This document shows positions 35,751 through 43,665 of a stretch of 64,000 bases of DNA, one piece after another. The position numbers and the translations under genes are program-made. The stretch comes from Virgibacillus_N oceani_A (GTDB lineage Bacteria; Bacillota; Bacilli; Bacillales; Amphibacillaceae). The DNA lies in the NCBI GenBank assembly GCA_041521345.1, contig JBGOHB010000011.1. The stretch is one strand, 5' to 3'. Each line of letters begins with the position of its first letter. Within the stretch, counting starts at the first letter, position 1. The notes under the pieces are model-generated. The model had not been told where the DNA came from, searched no databases, and was given only the letters and a program-made list of their open reading frames with translations.

Positions 35751-36905
35751 TCATTCCTTTTTTGAAGTTAATCGTTTTACGACTTTGGCCACTTTAACAG
35801 CCGCCTCCTTCACATTTTCGCTTGTGTTGGCGAGCCCAAAGCTAAAACGGATCGAGTTTGTTGTACATTTGTGATTTTTTCCGAACATGGCTGCCAGCAC
35901 GTGGGAAGGCTCGACAGAACCAGCCGTGCAGGCACTTCCGCTCGAGGCTGCAATCCCGTCCAAATCAAAGTTCGAAAGTAATGCCTCCACATTCGCTCCG
36001 GGGAAGCTGATATTAACAATGGAAGGAACAGAAGCATGATAATCACCATTTATGGAAAATTCAATATGCTGCGCTTTTAATTCTTGTAAGAACTGTTCCT
36101 TATATGATTGATAGAGCGCTATTTGTTCTGTTTTATTTTCCATGGCCAATCCAACAGCTTTTTGAAACCCTACTGCTGCTGCCACATTTTCTGTGCCTGG
36201 CCGTCTCTTTCTCTCCTGTTCCCCGCCGTATTGAATGGCACTTAATTTTACATCTTCTGAAGCATATAAAAAACCAATTCCTTTTGGTCCATTTATTTTA
36301 TGAGAAGAAACACTCAGCATGTCAATTGCCATTTTTTTTACATCTATATCGATTAAACCGTATGCCTGTACAGCATCTGTATGAAAGTAAGCCTGATGAT
36401 CCTTTAGCATCTCACCAATTTCCTGTACAGGCTGCATAACACCAGTCTCATTGTTTACAAACATGATGGAAACCAGCACTGTGTCCTCTGTTATAGACTT
36501 GGCCAGATCATTGAGCGATATTTTTCCGTCCTTGTAAACCGGCAGATATGTTACATCAAAACCTTGTTTTCCCAAACTTTGAATCGTGTGGAGTGTAGCA
36601 TGATGTTCTTGGGACGAGGTAATAATATGGTTTCCTTTTTGCCGGTTTATTATTGCCGTTCCAGTAAGTGCCAAATTGTCTGCTTCCGTACCCCCGCTTG
36701 TAAATATAATCTCTTTTTCATTTGCATGGATGCTCCTCGCCATACTCATTCTTGCCTCGTCCAGATATTTCCTCGCCTGTCTCCCGAAGGAATGGACACT
36801 TGACGGGTTGCCGAAAACTTCACTGTAGACGGATTGCATCGCAGCTATGACATCTTTATGGACCGGGGTAGTAGCAGCATGGTCCAAATAAATCTGTTCC
36901 ATCAT
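35751..36905 (-). CDS. iscS: Cysteine desulfurase, IscS/YrvO type
   Basis: A 384-residue class V aminotransferase-fold enzyme: YLDHAATTPVHKDV, TSGGTEADNLAL, SQEHHA, the PLP lysine in SVSSHKINGPKG, and the catalytic cysteine in SSGSACTAGSVEPSHVL. It takes sulfur from cysteine. The context, directly before mnmA, indicates that it is the tRNA-thiolation partner (YrvO). Two ATG codons in a row (36905 and 36902) are both possible behind GGAAGG. Confidence 0.94.
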   Translation of the reverse strand: MMEQIYLDHAATTPVHKDVIAAMQSVYSEVFGNPSSVHSFGRQARKYLDEARMSMARSIHANEKEIIFTSGGTEADNLALTGTAIINRQKGNHIITSSQEHHATLHTIQSLGKQGFDVTYLPVYKDGKISLNDLAKSITEDTVLVSIMFVNNETGVMQPVQEIGEMLKDHQAYFHTDAVQAYGLIDIDVKKMAIDMLSVSSHKINGPKGIGFLYASEDVKLSAIQYGGEQERKRRPGTENVAAAVGFQKAVGLAMENKTEQIALYQSYKEQFLQELKAQHIEFSINGDYHASVPSIVNISFPGANVEALLSNFDLDGIAASSGSACTAGSVEPSHVLAAMFGKNHKCTTNSIRFSFGLANTSENVKEAAVKVAKVVKRLTSKKE

Positions 36906-36949
36906 TCTCTTCCTTCCTTATTCGAATTAATATTAGAACCTCCGAAAGC

Positions 36950-37366
36950 TTAAATATAAAACATATACGCTTCCCGAGGTTCATCGTCGTGATGTGTTAA
37001 GTCATCCAAGGTAGTCGTATCCAATACATCTTTAACTGCATCACGTATCCTCATCCAAAGCGCCTGTTTTGCAGGTTCTTCACTTTCTATACCTTCTACA
37101 GGTGTGATCGGCCCTTCCAGTACCCGGATCACGTCCCCCGCTGTTATATTATTTGGTTCCCTTGTCAGTTTGTAGCCGCCATAAGCACCACGGATGCTTT
37201 TTATTAATCCGGCATTTCTTAAAGGCGTTGCAAGCTGTTCCAAATAGTGTTCTGAAAGGCCGTTTTCTTTAGCAATTAGCTTTAAAGAAACAGGACCTTC
37301 TCCATATTTTTTTGCCAGATGGATCATAATCGTTAATCCATACCTTCCTTTGGTTGAAATCTTCAT
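36950..37366 (-). CDS. cymR: Rrf2-family regulator CymR
   Basis: A 138-residue winged-helix repressor of the Rrf2 family: MKISTKGRYGLTIMIHLAKK, LKLIAKENGLSEHYLEQLATPLRNAGLI and SIRGAYGGYKL. The three cluster-binding cysteines of IscR are absent (I see no cysteine at all), fitting CymR, which senses cysteine status through the CysK complex and represses sulfur genes. The cymR-iscS-mnmA order is conserved in Bacillus. GAGGTG site. Confidence 0.9.
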   Translation of the reverse strand: MKISTKGRYGLTIMIHLAKKYGEGPVSLKLIAKENGLSEHYLEQLATPLRNAGLIKSIRGAYGGYKLTREPNNITAGDVIRVLEGPITPVEGIESEEPAKQALWMRIRDAVKDVLDTTTLDDLTHHDDEPREAYMFYI

Positions 37367-37414
37367 TTATTTTACACCTCAATTTAATACTTACCATGCA
37401 GTTACACTTACGCC

Positions 37415-37423
37415 ATTATAGCA
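37415..37423 (-). promoter_or_regulatory. Candidate extended -10 promoter of cymR
   Basis: The minus strand reads TGCTATAAT, a TGn-extended perfect -10, about 50 bp before cymR. No convincing -35 at 17 bp. Confidence 0.55.
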
Positions 37424-37573
37424 CGAATGATTCACATCTTGCATTTTATCGAAATCGGAATTAAGCTTGATATGAAAGTTACTTTTCTCTGGAAACAACA
37501 AATCAAATTTCCTTATATATTAAACGATAATACCTTACATTGTAAATAACCGATAACGAAAAGGATGATCATA

Positions 37574-38842
37574 ATGAAACAACAGCCACTCGCCTTTCGA
37601 ATGAGACCTGAAAACATAGATGAAATCATCGGGCAAACGCACCTGGTCGCTCCCGGGAAAATTATTAACCGGATGGTGCAGGCAGAAAGACTAGCCTCCA
37701 TGATTTTATTTGGGCCGCCAGGAACAGGTAAAACATCTATGGCTTATGCGCTTGCTAAAAGCTTAAACCTTCCCGTTAAAATTTTAAACGCCGTTACAGA
37801 TAAAAAGAAAGATATGGAAATTGTTGTAGCAGAAGCAAAGATGAGTGGCCAAACAGTATTAATTCTTGATGAAGTGCACCGGCTGGATAAAGCCAAACAG
37901 GATTTTCTGCTGCCGCATCTTGAAAGCAATCTCCTTACACTGATCGGCTGCACTACAAGCAACCCTTACCATTCCATTAATCCGGCTATCAGAAGCAGAT
38001 GCCATTTGTTCGAGCTTTATCCTTTGACTAGTGATGATGTTAAAACAGCAATACTGCGTGCCGTAGAAGATAACGAAAAAGGACTCGGGGTACATAATAT
38101 TGATCTTTCCGAAGAGGCACTTGATCATTTTGCAGGCAGTGCCAACGGGGATATGAGAGCAGCCTTAAATGGATTAGAATTGGCCGTTTCTTCCACACCG
38201 AAAAATGATAAGGGACAAATCATCATTGAACAGGAAACAGCGGAAGAGTGTATGCAAAAGAAAAGTTTTTCCCATGACAAAGATGGCGATGCCCATTACG
38301 ATGTCCTTTCCGCCTTTCAGAAATCCATCCGGGGAAGTGATGTCAATGCAGCTCTTCACTATCTGGGCAGATTAATTGAAGCAGGAGATTTGGATAGCAT
38401 TGCAAGAAGAATGATTGTTACGGCATATGAAGATATCGGTCTGGCAAATCCGCAGGCAGGACCTCGAGCCGTTGCTGCTGTGGAAGCTGCCGAGAGACTG
38501 GGTTTCCCGGAGGCAAGAATTCCTTTGTCTGTAGCTATCGTGGAACTCGCTTTATCTCCAAAATCCAATACAGCATATTCTGCACTGGATGCGGCATTAG
38601 CTGATATACGAAAAGGAAAAACCGGCAGCATTCCTGCCCATATAAAAGATGCACATTATGCCGGCGCGAAAACACTGGGCAGAGGTTTGTTCTATAAATA
38701 CCCGCATCATCATGATAGCGGCTGGGTCAAACAGCAATATTTGCCGGATTCTATTAAAAACAAACACTATTATCACCCAAAAGGAACCGGAAAATTTGAA
38801 CAGGCGCTAAAGCAGGTATATGAAAATATTCAAAAGCATTAA
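37574..38842 (+). CDS. rarA: RarA/MgsA replication-associated ATPase (YrvN)
   Basis: A 422-residue AAA+ protein: PLAFRMRPENIDEIIGQTHLV, Walker A FGPPGTGKTSMA, Walker B ILDEVHRLDKAKQ, sensor GCTTSNP, and the C-terminal SIRGSDVNAALHYLGRLIEAG block specific to RarA. It acts at stalled replication forks. The ATG at 37574 lies nine bases after AAAAGG; the ATG at 37565 abuts that site. Divergent from cymR. Confidence 0.95.
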   Translation: MKQQPLAFRMRPENIDEIIGQTHLVAPGKIINRMVQAERLASMILFGPPGTGKTSMAYALAKSLNLPVKILNAVTDKKKDMEIVVAEAKMSGQTVLILDEVHRLDKAKQDFLLPHLESNLLTLIGCTTSNPYHSINPAIRSRCHLFELYPLTSDDVKTAILRAVEDNEKGLGVHNIDLSEEALDHFAGSANGDMRAALNGLELAVSSTPKNDKGQIIIEQETAEECMQKKSFSHDKDGDAHYDVLSAFQKSIRGSDVNAALHYLGRLIEAGDLDSIARRMIVTAYEDIGLANPQAGPRAVAAVEAAERLGFPEARIPLSVAIVELALSPKSNTAYSALDAALADIRKGKTGSIPAHIKDAHYAGAKTLGRGLFYKYPHHHDSGWVKQQYLPDSIKNKHYYHPKGTGKFEQALKQVYENIQKH

Positions 38843-38982
38843 TGGTGAATCTGACCAGGAAATAGGACCATCCGGCAAAAGAATTATTATTTAAACGTAT
38901 AATTCCTATAATCTGAGGCAACAATAAATTATAAAAATATGAAATCTATTTTCATTATATATTGAAATAGGAGTTGAACGTT

Positions 38983-39642
38983 ATGGTAAAAGTTAGACAG
39001 GATGCCTGGTCGCATGAAGATGATCTATTATTGGCAGAAACCGTATTGCGGCATATAAGGGAAGGCAGTACACAACTGAACGCCTTTGAAGAGGTTGGGG
39101 ATAAATTAAACCGAACCTCAGCGGCATGCGGTTTCCGCTGGAATGCAGAAGTAAGAAATAAATATGATAGTGCTATTGATCTTGCAAAGAGACAACGAAA
39201 AGAAAAGAAACGGGCAATGTCAAAGAATATCAAGAAAACAAGGAAGCCAATTATTGCCATGGAGCAAGACTATACAGAACAGTTAGATAGAGTAGATAAT
39301 ACATTAACTAAAAAGCAAGAGAATGAAGAAGTAACGATTGATACGGTCATCGACTTTCTGCAAGGGCTGCAAAAAGACTATTATGCTTCAAATCAATCAA
39401 AAGCAACCCTTGAAGCAACCCAAAATGAAAAAATTCAATTGGAAGAACAAGTAACCATTTTGGAGAATAAACTGCAGGAGACGGAAAAACAATTGGCTAC
39501 CATGCAAGAAGACTATCAAGCGTTTATTCAAATTATGGACAGGGCAAGAAAAATGGCTGTCTTGGAAGACAATGGTGCATCCTCATCACCAGCCTTCAGA
39601 ATGGATAAAAATGGTAATTTACAGCAAATAGCACAAAACTAA
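38983..39642 (+). CDS. RsfA-family (Myb-like) transcription regulator
   Basis: A 219-residue protein with an N-terminal Myb/SANT-like domain (VRQDAWSHEDDLLLAETVLR, FEEVGDKLNRTSAACGFRWN), close to B. subtilis RsfA, a forespore regulator made under sigma-F, and YlbO. A basic segment and a long coiled coil (about 125-190) follow. Which paralog this is cannot be decided here. ATG at 38983 follows AGGAG. A strong terminator follows. Confidence 0.85.
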   Translation: MVKVRQDAWSHEDDLLLAETVLRHIREGSTQLNAFEEVGDKLNRTSAACGFRWNAEVRNKYDSAIDLAKRQRKEKKRAMSKNIKKTRKPIIAMEQDYTEQLDRVDNTLTKKQENEEVTIDTVIDFLQGLQKDYYASNQSKATLEATQNEKIQLEEQVTILENKLQETEKQLATMQEDYQAFIQIMDRARKMAVLEDNGASSSPAFRMDKNGNLQQIAQN

Positions 39643-39663
39643 TCACAATTCACTATTTACAAT

Positions 39664-39706
39664 AAAAAATGACTTCCTATGCAATGCGCATACGAAGTCA
39701 TTTTTT
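39664..39706. terminator. Shared terminator of the rsfA-like gene and 6S RNA
   Basis: AAAAAATGACTTC (39664-39676) and GAAGTCATTTTTT (39694-39706) form a 13-bp stem with an inner TATGC/GCATA pair. Runs of A and T on both sides serve transcripts from either direction. Confidence 0.9.
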
Positions 39707-39713
39707 ATATGTA

Positions 39714-39929
39714 CGTTATCAAATCCCAATCGTGCCGTCTAAATTCAAGCTTTGATCCCGCTTATGGCAGGTGGGTGCTTTGTTCTATATTTATTACGCT
39801 TCCCCAGATGTATAAAATGGGGCATGCATGCAACATAGAAACACTTCAAGCTCCCAATATTAAAGGTGTTCGGTCAAAACACTTTTATTAGACGAACACA
39901 TCAGGATTTGATAATCTTTGATTTACTGT
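39714..39929 (-). ncRNA. bsrA: 6S RNA (BsrA/SsrS type)
   Basis: A minus-strand RNA of about 215 nt with its own strong promoter and a terminator. Its ends pair perfectly over 11 bp (TTATCAAATCC at 39904-39914 with GGATTTGATAA at 39716-39726), and TCCTGATGTGTT near the 5' end resembles B. subtilis 6S-1 RNA; CCCACCTGCC with AAGCGGG near the 3' end is also typical. The location just downstream of aspS is that of bsrA in B. subtilis. 6S RNA imitates an open promoter and binds sigma-A RNA polymerase in slow growth. Identified by eye without a covariance model. Confidence 0.78.
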
Positions 39930-39935
39930 AAATTT

Positions 39936-39964
39936 ATTTTAACATACCGATCCTTTTTTATCAA
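39936..39964 (-). promoter_or_regulatory. Sigma-A promoter of 6S RNA
   Basis: TTGATA (39959-39964), 17-bp spacer, TAAAAT (39936-39941) preceded by TG one base upstream (extended -10). Both boxes match consensus at five of six positions. Predicted start about 39929. Confidence 0.8.
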
Positions 39965-40022
39965 TATTTGCGATTATAAATAATGGATTACAGTTATTAC
40001 GTGTTTTTAACAAGTTTATAGA

Positions 40023-41789
40023 TCAGTCATTTTTAGTTAACCGAATGGTCAGCTCTTCCAATTGTTCCTCACTTACGCTGCTTGGTGCATTGGTTAATAA
40101 ATCAGATGCTGATGCGGTTTTAGGGAATAGAATCGTATCCCTTAAATTATTTCTTCCTGCAAGCAGCATGACAATTCTATCCAGTCCTAAAGCTACACCG
40201 CCATGGGGTGGTGCGCCGTATTCCAATGCTTCCAGTAAAAAGCCGAATTGTTCTTCGCTTTCTGCTTTGGTAAAACCAAGCATTTCAAACATCTCTTCCT
40301 GCTGTTTCTTTTGATGAATACGAATGGAGCCACCGCCCAGTTCATACCCATTTAATACCAGGTCATATGCATTGGCTTTTACGCTATCAGGACTGGTTAA
40401 TAATTTATCTGCATCTTCCTCTGCCGGCGCGGTAAATGGGTGATGTGCTGCAAAGTACCTTCCTGCCTCTTCATCATATTCAAAGAGCGGCCAGTCTGTA
40501 ACCCATAAGTAGTTGAATTTTGACGCATCAATTAAGTTCAATTCCTTTCCGAGTTTAAGACGAAGCTGACCCAGGCTGTCATAGACGACCGATTTTTTAT
40601 CGGCGCCGAATAAGAGTAAATCTCCCTCTTTAGCTGAAGCTTTATCTATTAAAGCTGTTTGTTCCTCATCTGATAAAAATTTAGCTATCGGCCCATTCAG
40701 TCCTTCTCCTTCTACTTTCACCCACGCAAGACCTTTTGCGCCATAAACCTTTACAAAGTCTGTTAGTTTATCAATATCTTTTCTTGAATAATTTGCTGCT
40801 TCCCCTTTTACATTTAATAAACTGACGATTCCGCCCGATTCAATCGCTGATTGGAACACCTTGAATGATGAATTGGCGAGAATATCAGATACATGGATGA
40901 GTTCCATCTCAAATCGAGTATCTGGCTTATCTGAACCATACCGGCTCATTGCCTCGTCATAAGGTAATCGAGGGAAAGGTAGGTGAACTTCAATTCCCTT
41001 CACTTCTTTCATCACCCGCTGCATCATTTTTTCAGTCATTTCCATTATTTCATCACTAGTCATAAAAGAGGTTTCGATATCAATTTGTGTGAATTCCGGC
41101 TGTCTGTCCGCCCTCAGATCTTCATCACGAAAACAACGGGCAATCTGGTAATATGTTTCAAATCCGCCCATCATAATTAATTGCTTAAAAAGCTGCGGTG
41201 ACTGTGGAAGCGCATAAAACTCCCCTCCGTGCACTCGGCTCGGCACTAAATAATCACGCGCTCCCTCTGGCGTACTTTTTGTTAAAATAGGCGTTTCCAT
41301 TTCTAAAAATCCCTGGTCATTTAAAAAATTCCGTACAGTCTGTGTTGTCTGATGTCTTAACTTAAATGTTTTCTGTAATGAATGTCTCCGCAAATCGATA
41401 TAACGGTATTTCAGTCTGAGGTCCTCTGCGGCTGCTTCTTCGTCTTTAATAGCAAAAGGAGGCGTTTTTGACTTATTTAATACATGTATGGCAGAGGCAA
41501 AAACTTCAATTTCCCCTGTTTCCATATTAGGGTTTACGGTATCTTTCTCCCGCTTTAAAACGGTTCCCTCGATTTCAACCACATATTCACTGCGGATTGT
41601 TTCGGCTGTTTCGAGTGCCTCCTTGGAATGGTCCGGGTTAAAAACGACCTGAATTAAACCGGTTTTATCCCGTAGATCAATAAATATTAAACCACCAAGA
41701 TCACGTCGTTTTTGTACCCATCCTTTCAGCAATACATGCTGATCGACGTTTGACTCATTTAGTGTCCCTGCTAAAATTCTTTCACTCAT
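40023..41789 (-). CDS. aspS: Aspartyl-tRNA synthetase
   Basis: A 588-residue bacterial-type class II synthetase: N-terminal OB anticodon-binding domain (HVLLKGWVQKRRDLGGLIFIDLRD), motif 2 ARCFRDEDLRADRQPEFTQ, the inserted GAD domain typical of bacteria, and motif 3 GVALGLDRIVMLL. Starts four bases after hisS, so hisS-aspS is one operon controlled by the T-box upstream of hisS. Confidence 0.97.
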   Translation of the reverse strand: MSERILAGTLNESNVDQHVLLKGWVQKRRDLGGLIFIDLRDKTGLIQVVFNPDHSKEALETAETIRSEYVVEIEGTVLKREKDTVNPNMETGEIEVFASAIHVLNKSKTPPFAIKDEEAAAEDLRLKYRYIDLRRHSLQKTFKLRHQTTQTVRNFLNDQGFLEMETPILTKSTPEGARDYLVPSRVHGGEFYALPQSPQLFKQLIMMGGFETYYQIARCFRDEDLRADRQPEFTQIDIETSFMTSDEIMEMTEKMMQRVMKEVKGIEVHLPFPRLPYDEAMSRYGSDKPDTRFEMELIHVSDILANSSFKVFQSAIESGGIVSLLNVKGEAANYSRKDIDKLTDFVKVYGAKGLAWVKVEGEGLNGPIAKFLSDEEQTALIDKASAKEGDLLLFGADKKSVVYDSLGQLRLKLGKELNLIDASKFNYLWVTDWPLFEYDEEAGRYFAAHHPFTAPAEEDADKLLTSPDSVKANAYDLVLNGYELGGGSIRIHQKKQQEEMFEMLGFTKAESEEQFGFLLEALEYGAPPHGGVALGLDRIVMLLAGRNNLRDTILFPKTASASDLLTNAPSSVSEEQLEELTIRLTKND

Positions 41790-41793
41790 GTCA

Positions 41794-43068
41794 TTATCCT
41801 CCTATTGACTCCTTCAATCTATTTGCCAATTGCGCTAAAGGGATTTCCTCTTCATTTCCAGTTTCCAAATTTTTTACTTGAATTACATTTTTCTTTAGTT
41901 CATCATCGCCAAGAACGAGGGCAAACTTAGCTCCAAGTCGATCGGCTGCTTTAAATTGGGCTTTCATTTTCCGGTTTTGATAATCTTTATCAACTCGAAT
42001 GTTTTGCTTGCGCAGTTCGTGGACGATCCGGACTGCTTCATTATTTACTTCATCGCCAAGTGAAATCATGTAGCAATCCAGGGCATCGTCAACGGGAATG
42101 CTGATATTTTCAGCTTCCAGTGCCATCAACAGCCGCTCCAACCCCATGCCAAAGCCTATGCCGGGGACATCTGGACCGCCAAGTTCTTCCGTGAGTCCAT
42201 TGTATCTCCCGCCGCCAGTCAACGTTGTGATAGCGCCAAATCCTTCTGCCTCGCTCATAATTTCAAAAGCAGTGTGATTATAGTAATCAAGCCCTCTTAC
42301 AAGATTTTTGTCCACTTCATAGTCAATGCCCATCAGGGTTAAATAGGTTTTTACTTGTTCAAAATATTCCATGGATTCCTCGTTTAAATAATCCAAAATG
42401 GAAGGGGCCGTTTTCATTGCCGGATGATCTTTATCTTTCTTGCAATCCAGAATCCTGAGTGGATTTTGCGTCAGTCTTACCTGGCAATCCGCGCATAGCT
42501 CTTCTTTATGTGGTGAGAAATGGTCAACCAGAGCTTGGCGGTGATTCTTTCTGCTCTCCTGATCACCCAATGAATTAATAACCAATTTCAGTGACTTCAG
42601 GCCAAGCTCTTGATAACAGGTCATGGCCAGATCAATTACTTCAGCATCAATAGCCGGATCGGCACTCCCCATTGCCTCTACCCCAAATTGGTTTAACTGG
42701 CGCATCCTGCCCTTTTGTGGACGCTCATAACGAAACATCTGAGCAAAATAATACAGTTTTACCGGCTGATTCGGATCACCGTGCATTTTATTTTCGACAA
42801 AAGCTCGTACGACCGAAGCTGTTCCTTCAGGTCTTAATGTGAGACTTCTGCCACCCCGGTCTTCAAAGGTATACATCTCCTTCTGAACAATATCCGTTGA
42901 ATCCCCTACACCCCGTTGAAATACTTCCGTATGCTCAAAGAGCGGGGTCCGGATTTCCTTATAATGATATCTGTTGCACACATTTTTAATCGCTTCCTCT
43001 ACAAATTGCCATTTTGCCGCTTCAACCGGCAAAATATCCACCGTACCACGTGGAGCTTTAAAGCTCAT
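41794..43068 (-). CDS. hisS: Histidyl-tRNA synthetase
   Basis: A 424-residue class II synthetase: FKAPRGTVDILP, motif 2 MFRYERPQKGRMRQLNQFG, the histidine-specific LVRGLDYYNHTAFE and GGGRYNGL, motif 3 IGFGMGLERLLMAL. Of three consecutive ATG codons the third (43068) is best spaced from GGGGG and gives the B. subtilis length. First gene of the hisS-aspS operon. Confidence 0.96.
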   Translation of the reverse strand: MSFKAPRGTVDILPVEAAKWQFVEEAIKNVCNRYHYKEIRTPLFEHTEVFQRGVGDSTDIVQKEMYTFEDRGGRSLTLRPEGTASVVRAFVENKMHGDPNQPVKLYYFAQMFRYERPQKGRMRQLNQFGVEAMGSADPAIDAEVIDLAMTCYQELGLKSLKLVINSLGDQESRKNHRQALVDHFSPHKEELCADCQVRLTQNPLRILDCKKDKDHPAMKTAPSILDYLNEESMEYFEQVKTYLTLMGIDYEVDKNLVRGLDYYNHTAFEIMSEAEGFGAITTLTGGGRYNGLTEELGGPDVPGIGFGMGLERLLMALEAENISIPVDDALDCYMISLGDEVNNEAVRIVHELRKQNIRVDKDYQNRKMKAQFKAADRLGAKFALVLGDDELKKNVIQVKNLETGNEEEIPLAQLANRLKESIGG

Positions 43069-43086
43069 CATCATAACCCCCTTAAA

Positions 43087-43356
43087 AATATAAAAAACTC
43101 CCGATCCCTATAAAAAGGGACGAGAGTTTACCCGCGTTGCCACCCTGGTTGGTGCAATTATAGCACCCACTTAAACAGTTAACGCCTGTCATACGTTCAT
43201 ATCTACATCAGTTTTCGATATCAACCCTTAGGAGTGTCGTTCGCTAAGTCATCATGTGAAAATATTTTCAGCCAATGATATTTTCTCTCTGTTCATGTGG
43301 ATCCTAACTACTTATTCCGTCATCGGTTTTGTTATTATTAATCGTATTCTTGAATG
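43087..43356 (-). promoter_or_regulatory. T-box riboswitch leader of hisS-aspS
   Basis: The minus-strand leader has the T-box sequence AGGGTGGCAACGCGGG (43131-43146) and a terminator hairpin with U6 at 43092-43129 (ACTCTCGTCCC and GGGATCGGGAGT). Stem I shows GATGACGGAATAAGTAG (AGTA motif), ACAGAGAG and a GGCTGAAA loop region. The likely specifier region reads GAACGACACTCC: GAC (Asp, 43236-43238) in the usual frame, with CAC (His, 43234-43236) overlapping by one base. Uncharged cognate tRNA should prevent termination. Confidence 0.92.
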
Positions 43357-43362
43357 ACTATT

Positions 43363-43391
43363 ATATTAATCAATGGTGAAAGGAATGTCAA
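43363..43391 (-). promoter_or_regulatory. Sigma-A promoter of hisS-aspS
   Basis: TTGACA (43386-43391), 17-bp spacer, TAATAT (43363-43368). The TGA of the -35 box is the stop codon of the small upstream gene (43388-43390). Confidence 0.85.
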
Positions 43392-43561
43392 GTCCGGTTT
43401 ATCTTTTTTTTCAACTTATTCACTTCTCCGATGGTCAAACCAAATTCCTGGGCAATTTCCATACTGTTAGCATGCTCCTCCATCTCCATGAACTTATGTA
43501 AATTAACGCCAAAGACTTCTTTGTTATTATTGGAAACCCATTGTTTTTCATGGCTGCGCAT
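43388..43561 (-). CDS. 57-residue helix-turn-helix protein (YrzK-like)
   Basis: A 57-codon gene with a strong GGGAGG site. The product begins MRSHEKQWVSNNNKEVFGVN and its second half, SMEIAQEFGLTIGEVNKLKK, looks like a helix-turn-helix of the sigma region 4 kind, with a basic end. I do not recognise a function; B. subtilis has a comparably small gene, yrzK, near hisS. Because start signal, composition and context are all good, I take it as real. It is divergent from the amidase gene. Confidence 0.75.
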   Translation of the reverse strand: MRSHEKQWVSNNNKEVFGVNLHKFMEMEEHANSMEIAQEFGLTIGEVNKLKKKINRT

Positions 43562-43601
43562 AACTATTCCTCCCTTTAAATTTACTTGGACGAGAATAGT
43601 T

Positions 43602-43630
43602 TTGCCTAAAGAACGTGTTTTTATTATAAT
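43602..43630 (+). promoter_or_regulatory. Sigma-A promoter of the amidase gene
   Basis: TTGCCT (43602-43607), 17-bp spacer, TATAAT (43625-43630), 36 bp before the ATG. Confidence 0.75.
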
Positions 43631-43665
43631 TAGGATATCTAAAATATATTACCTGGGGTGGAATC

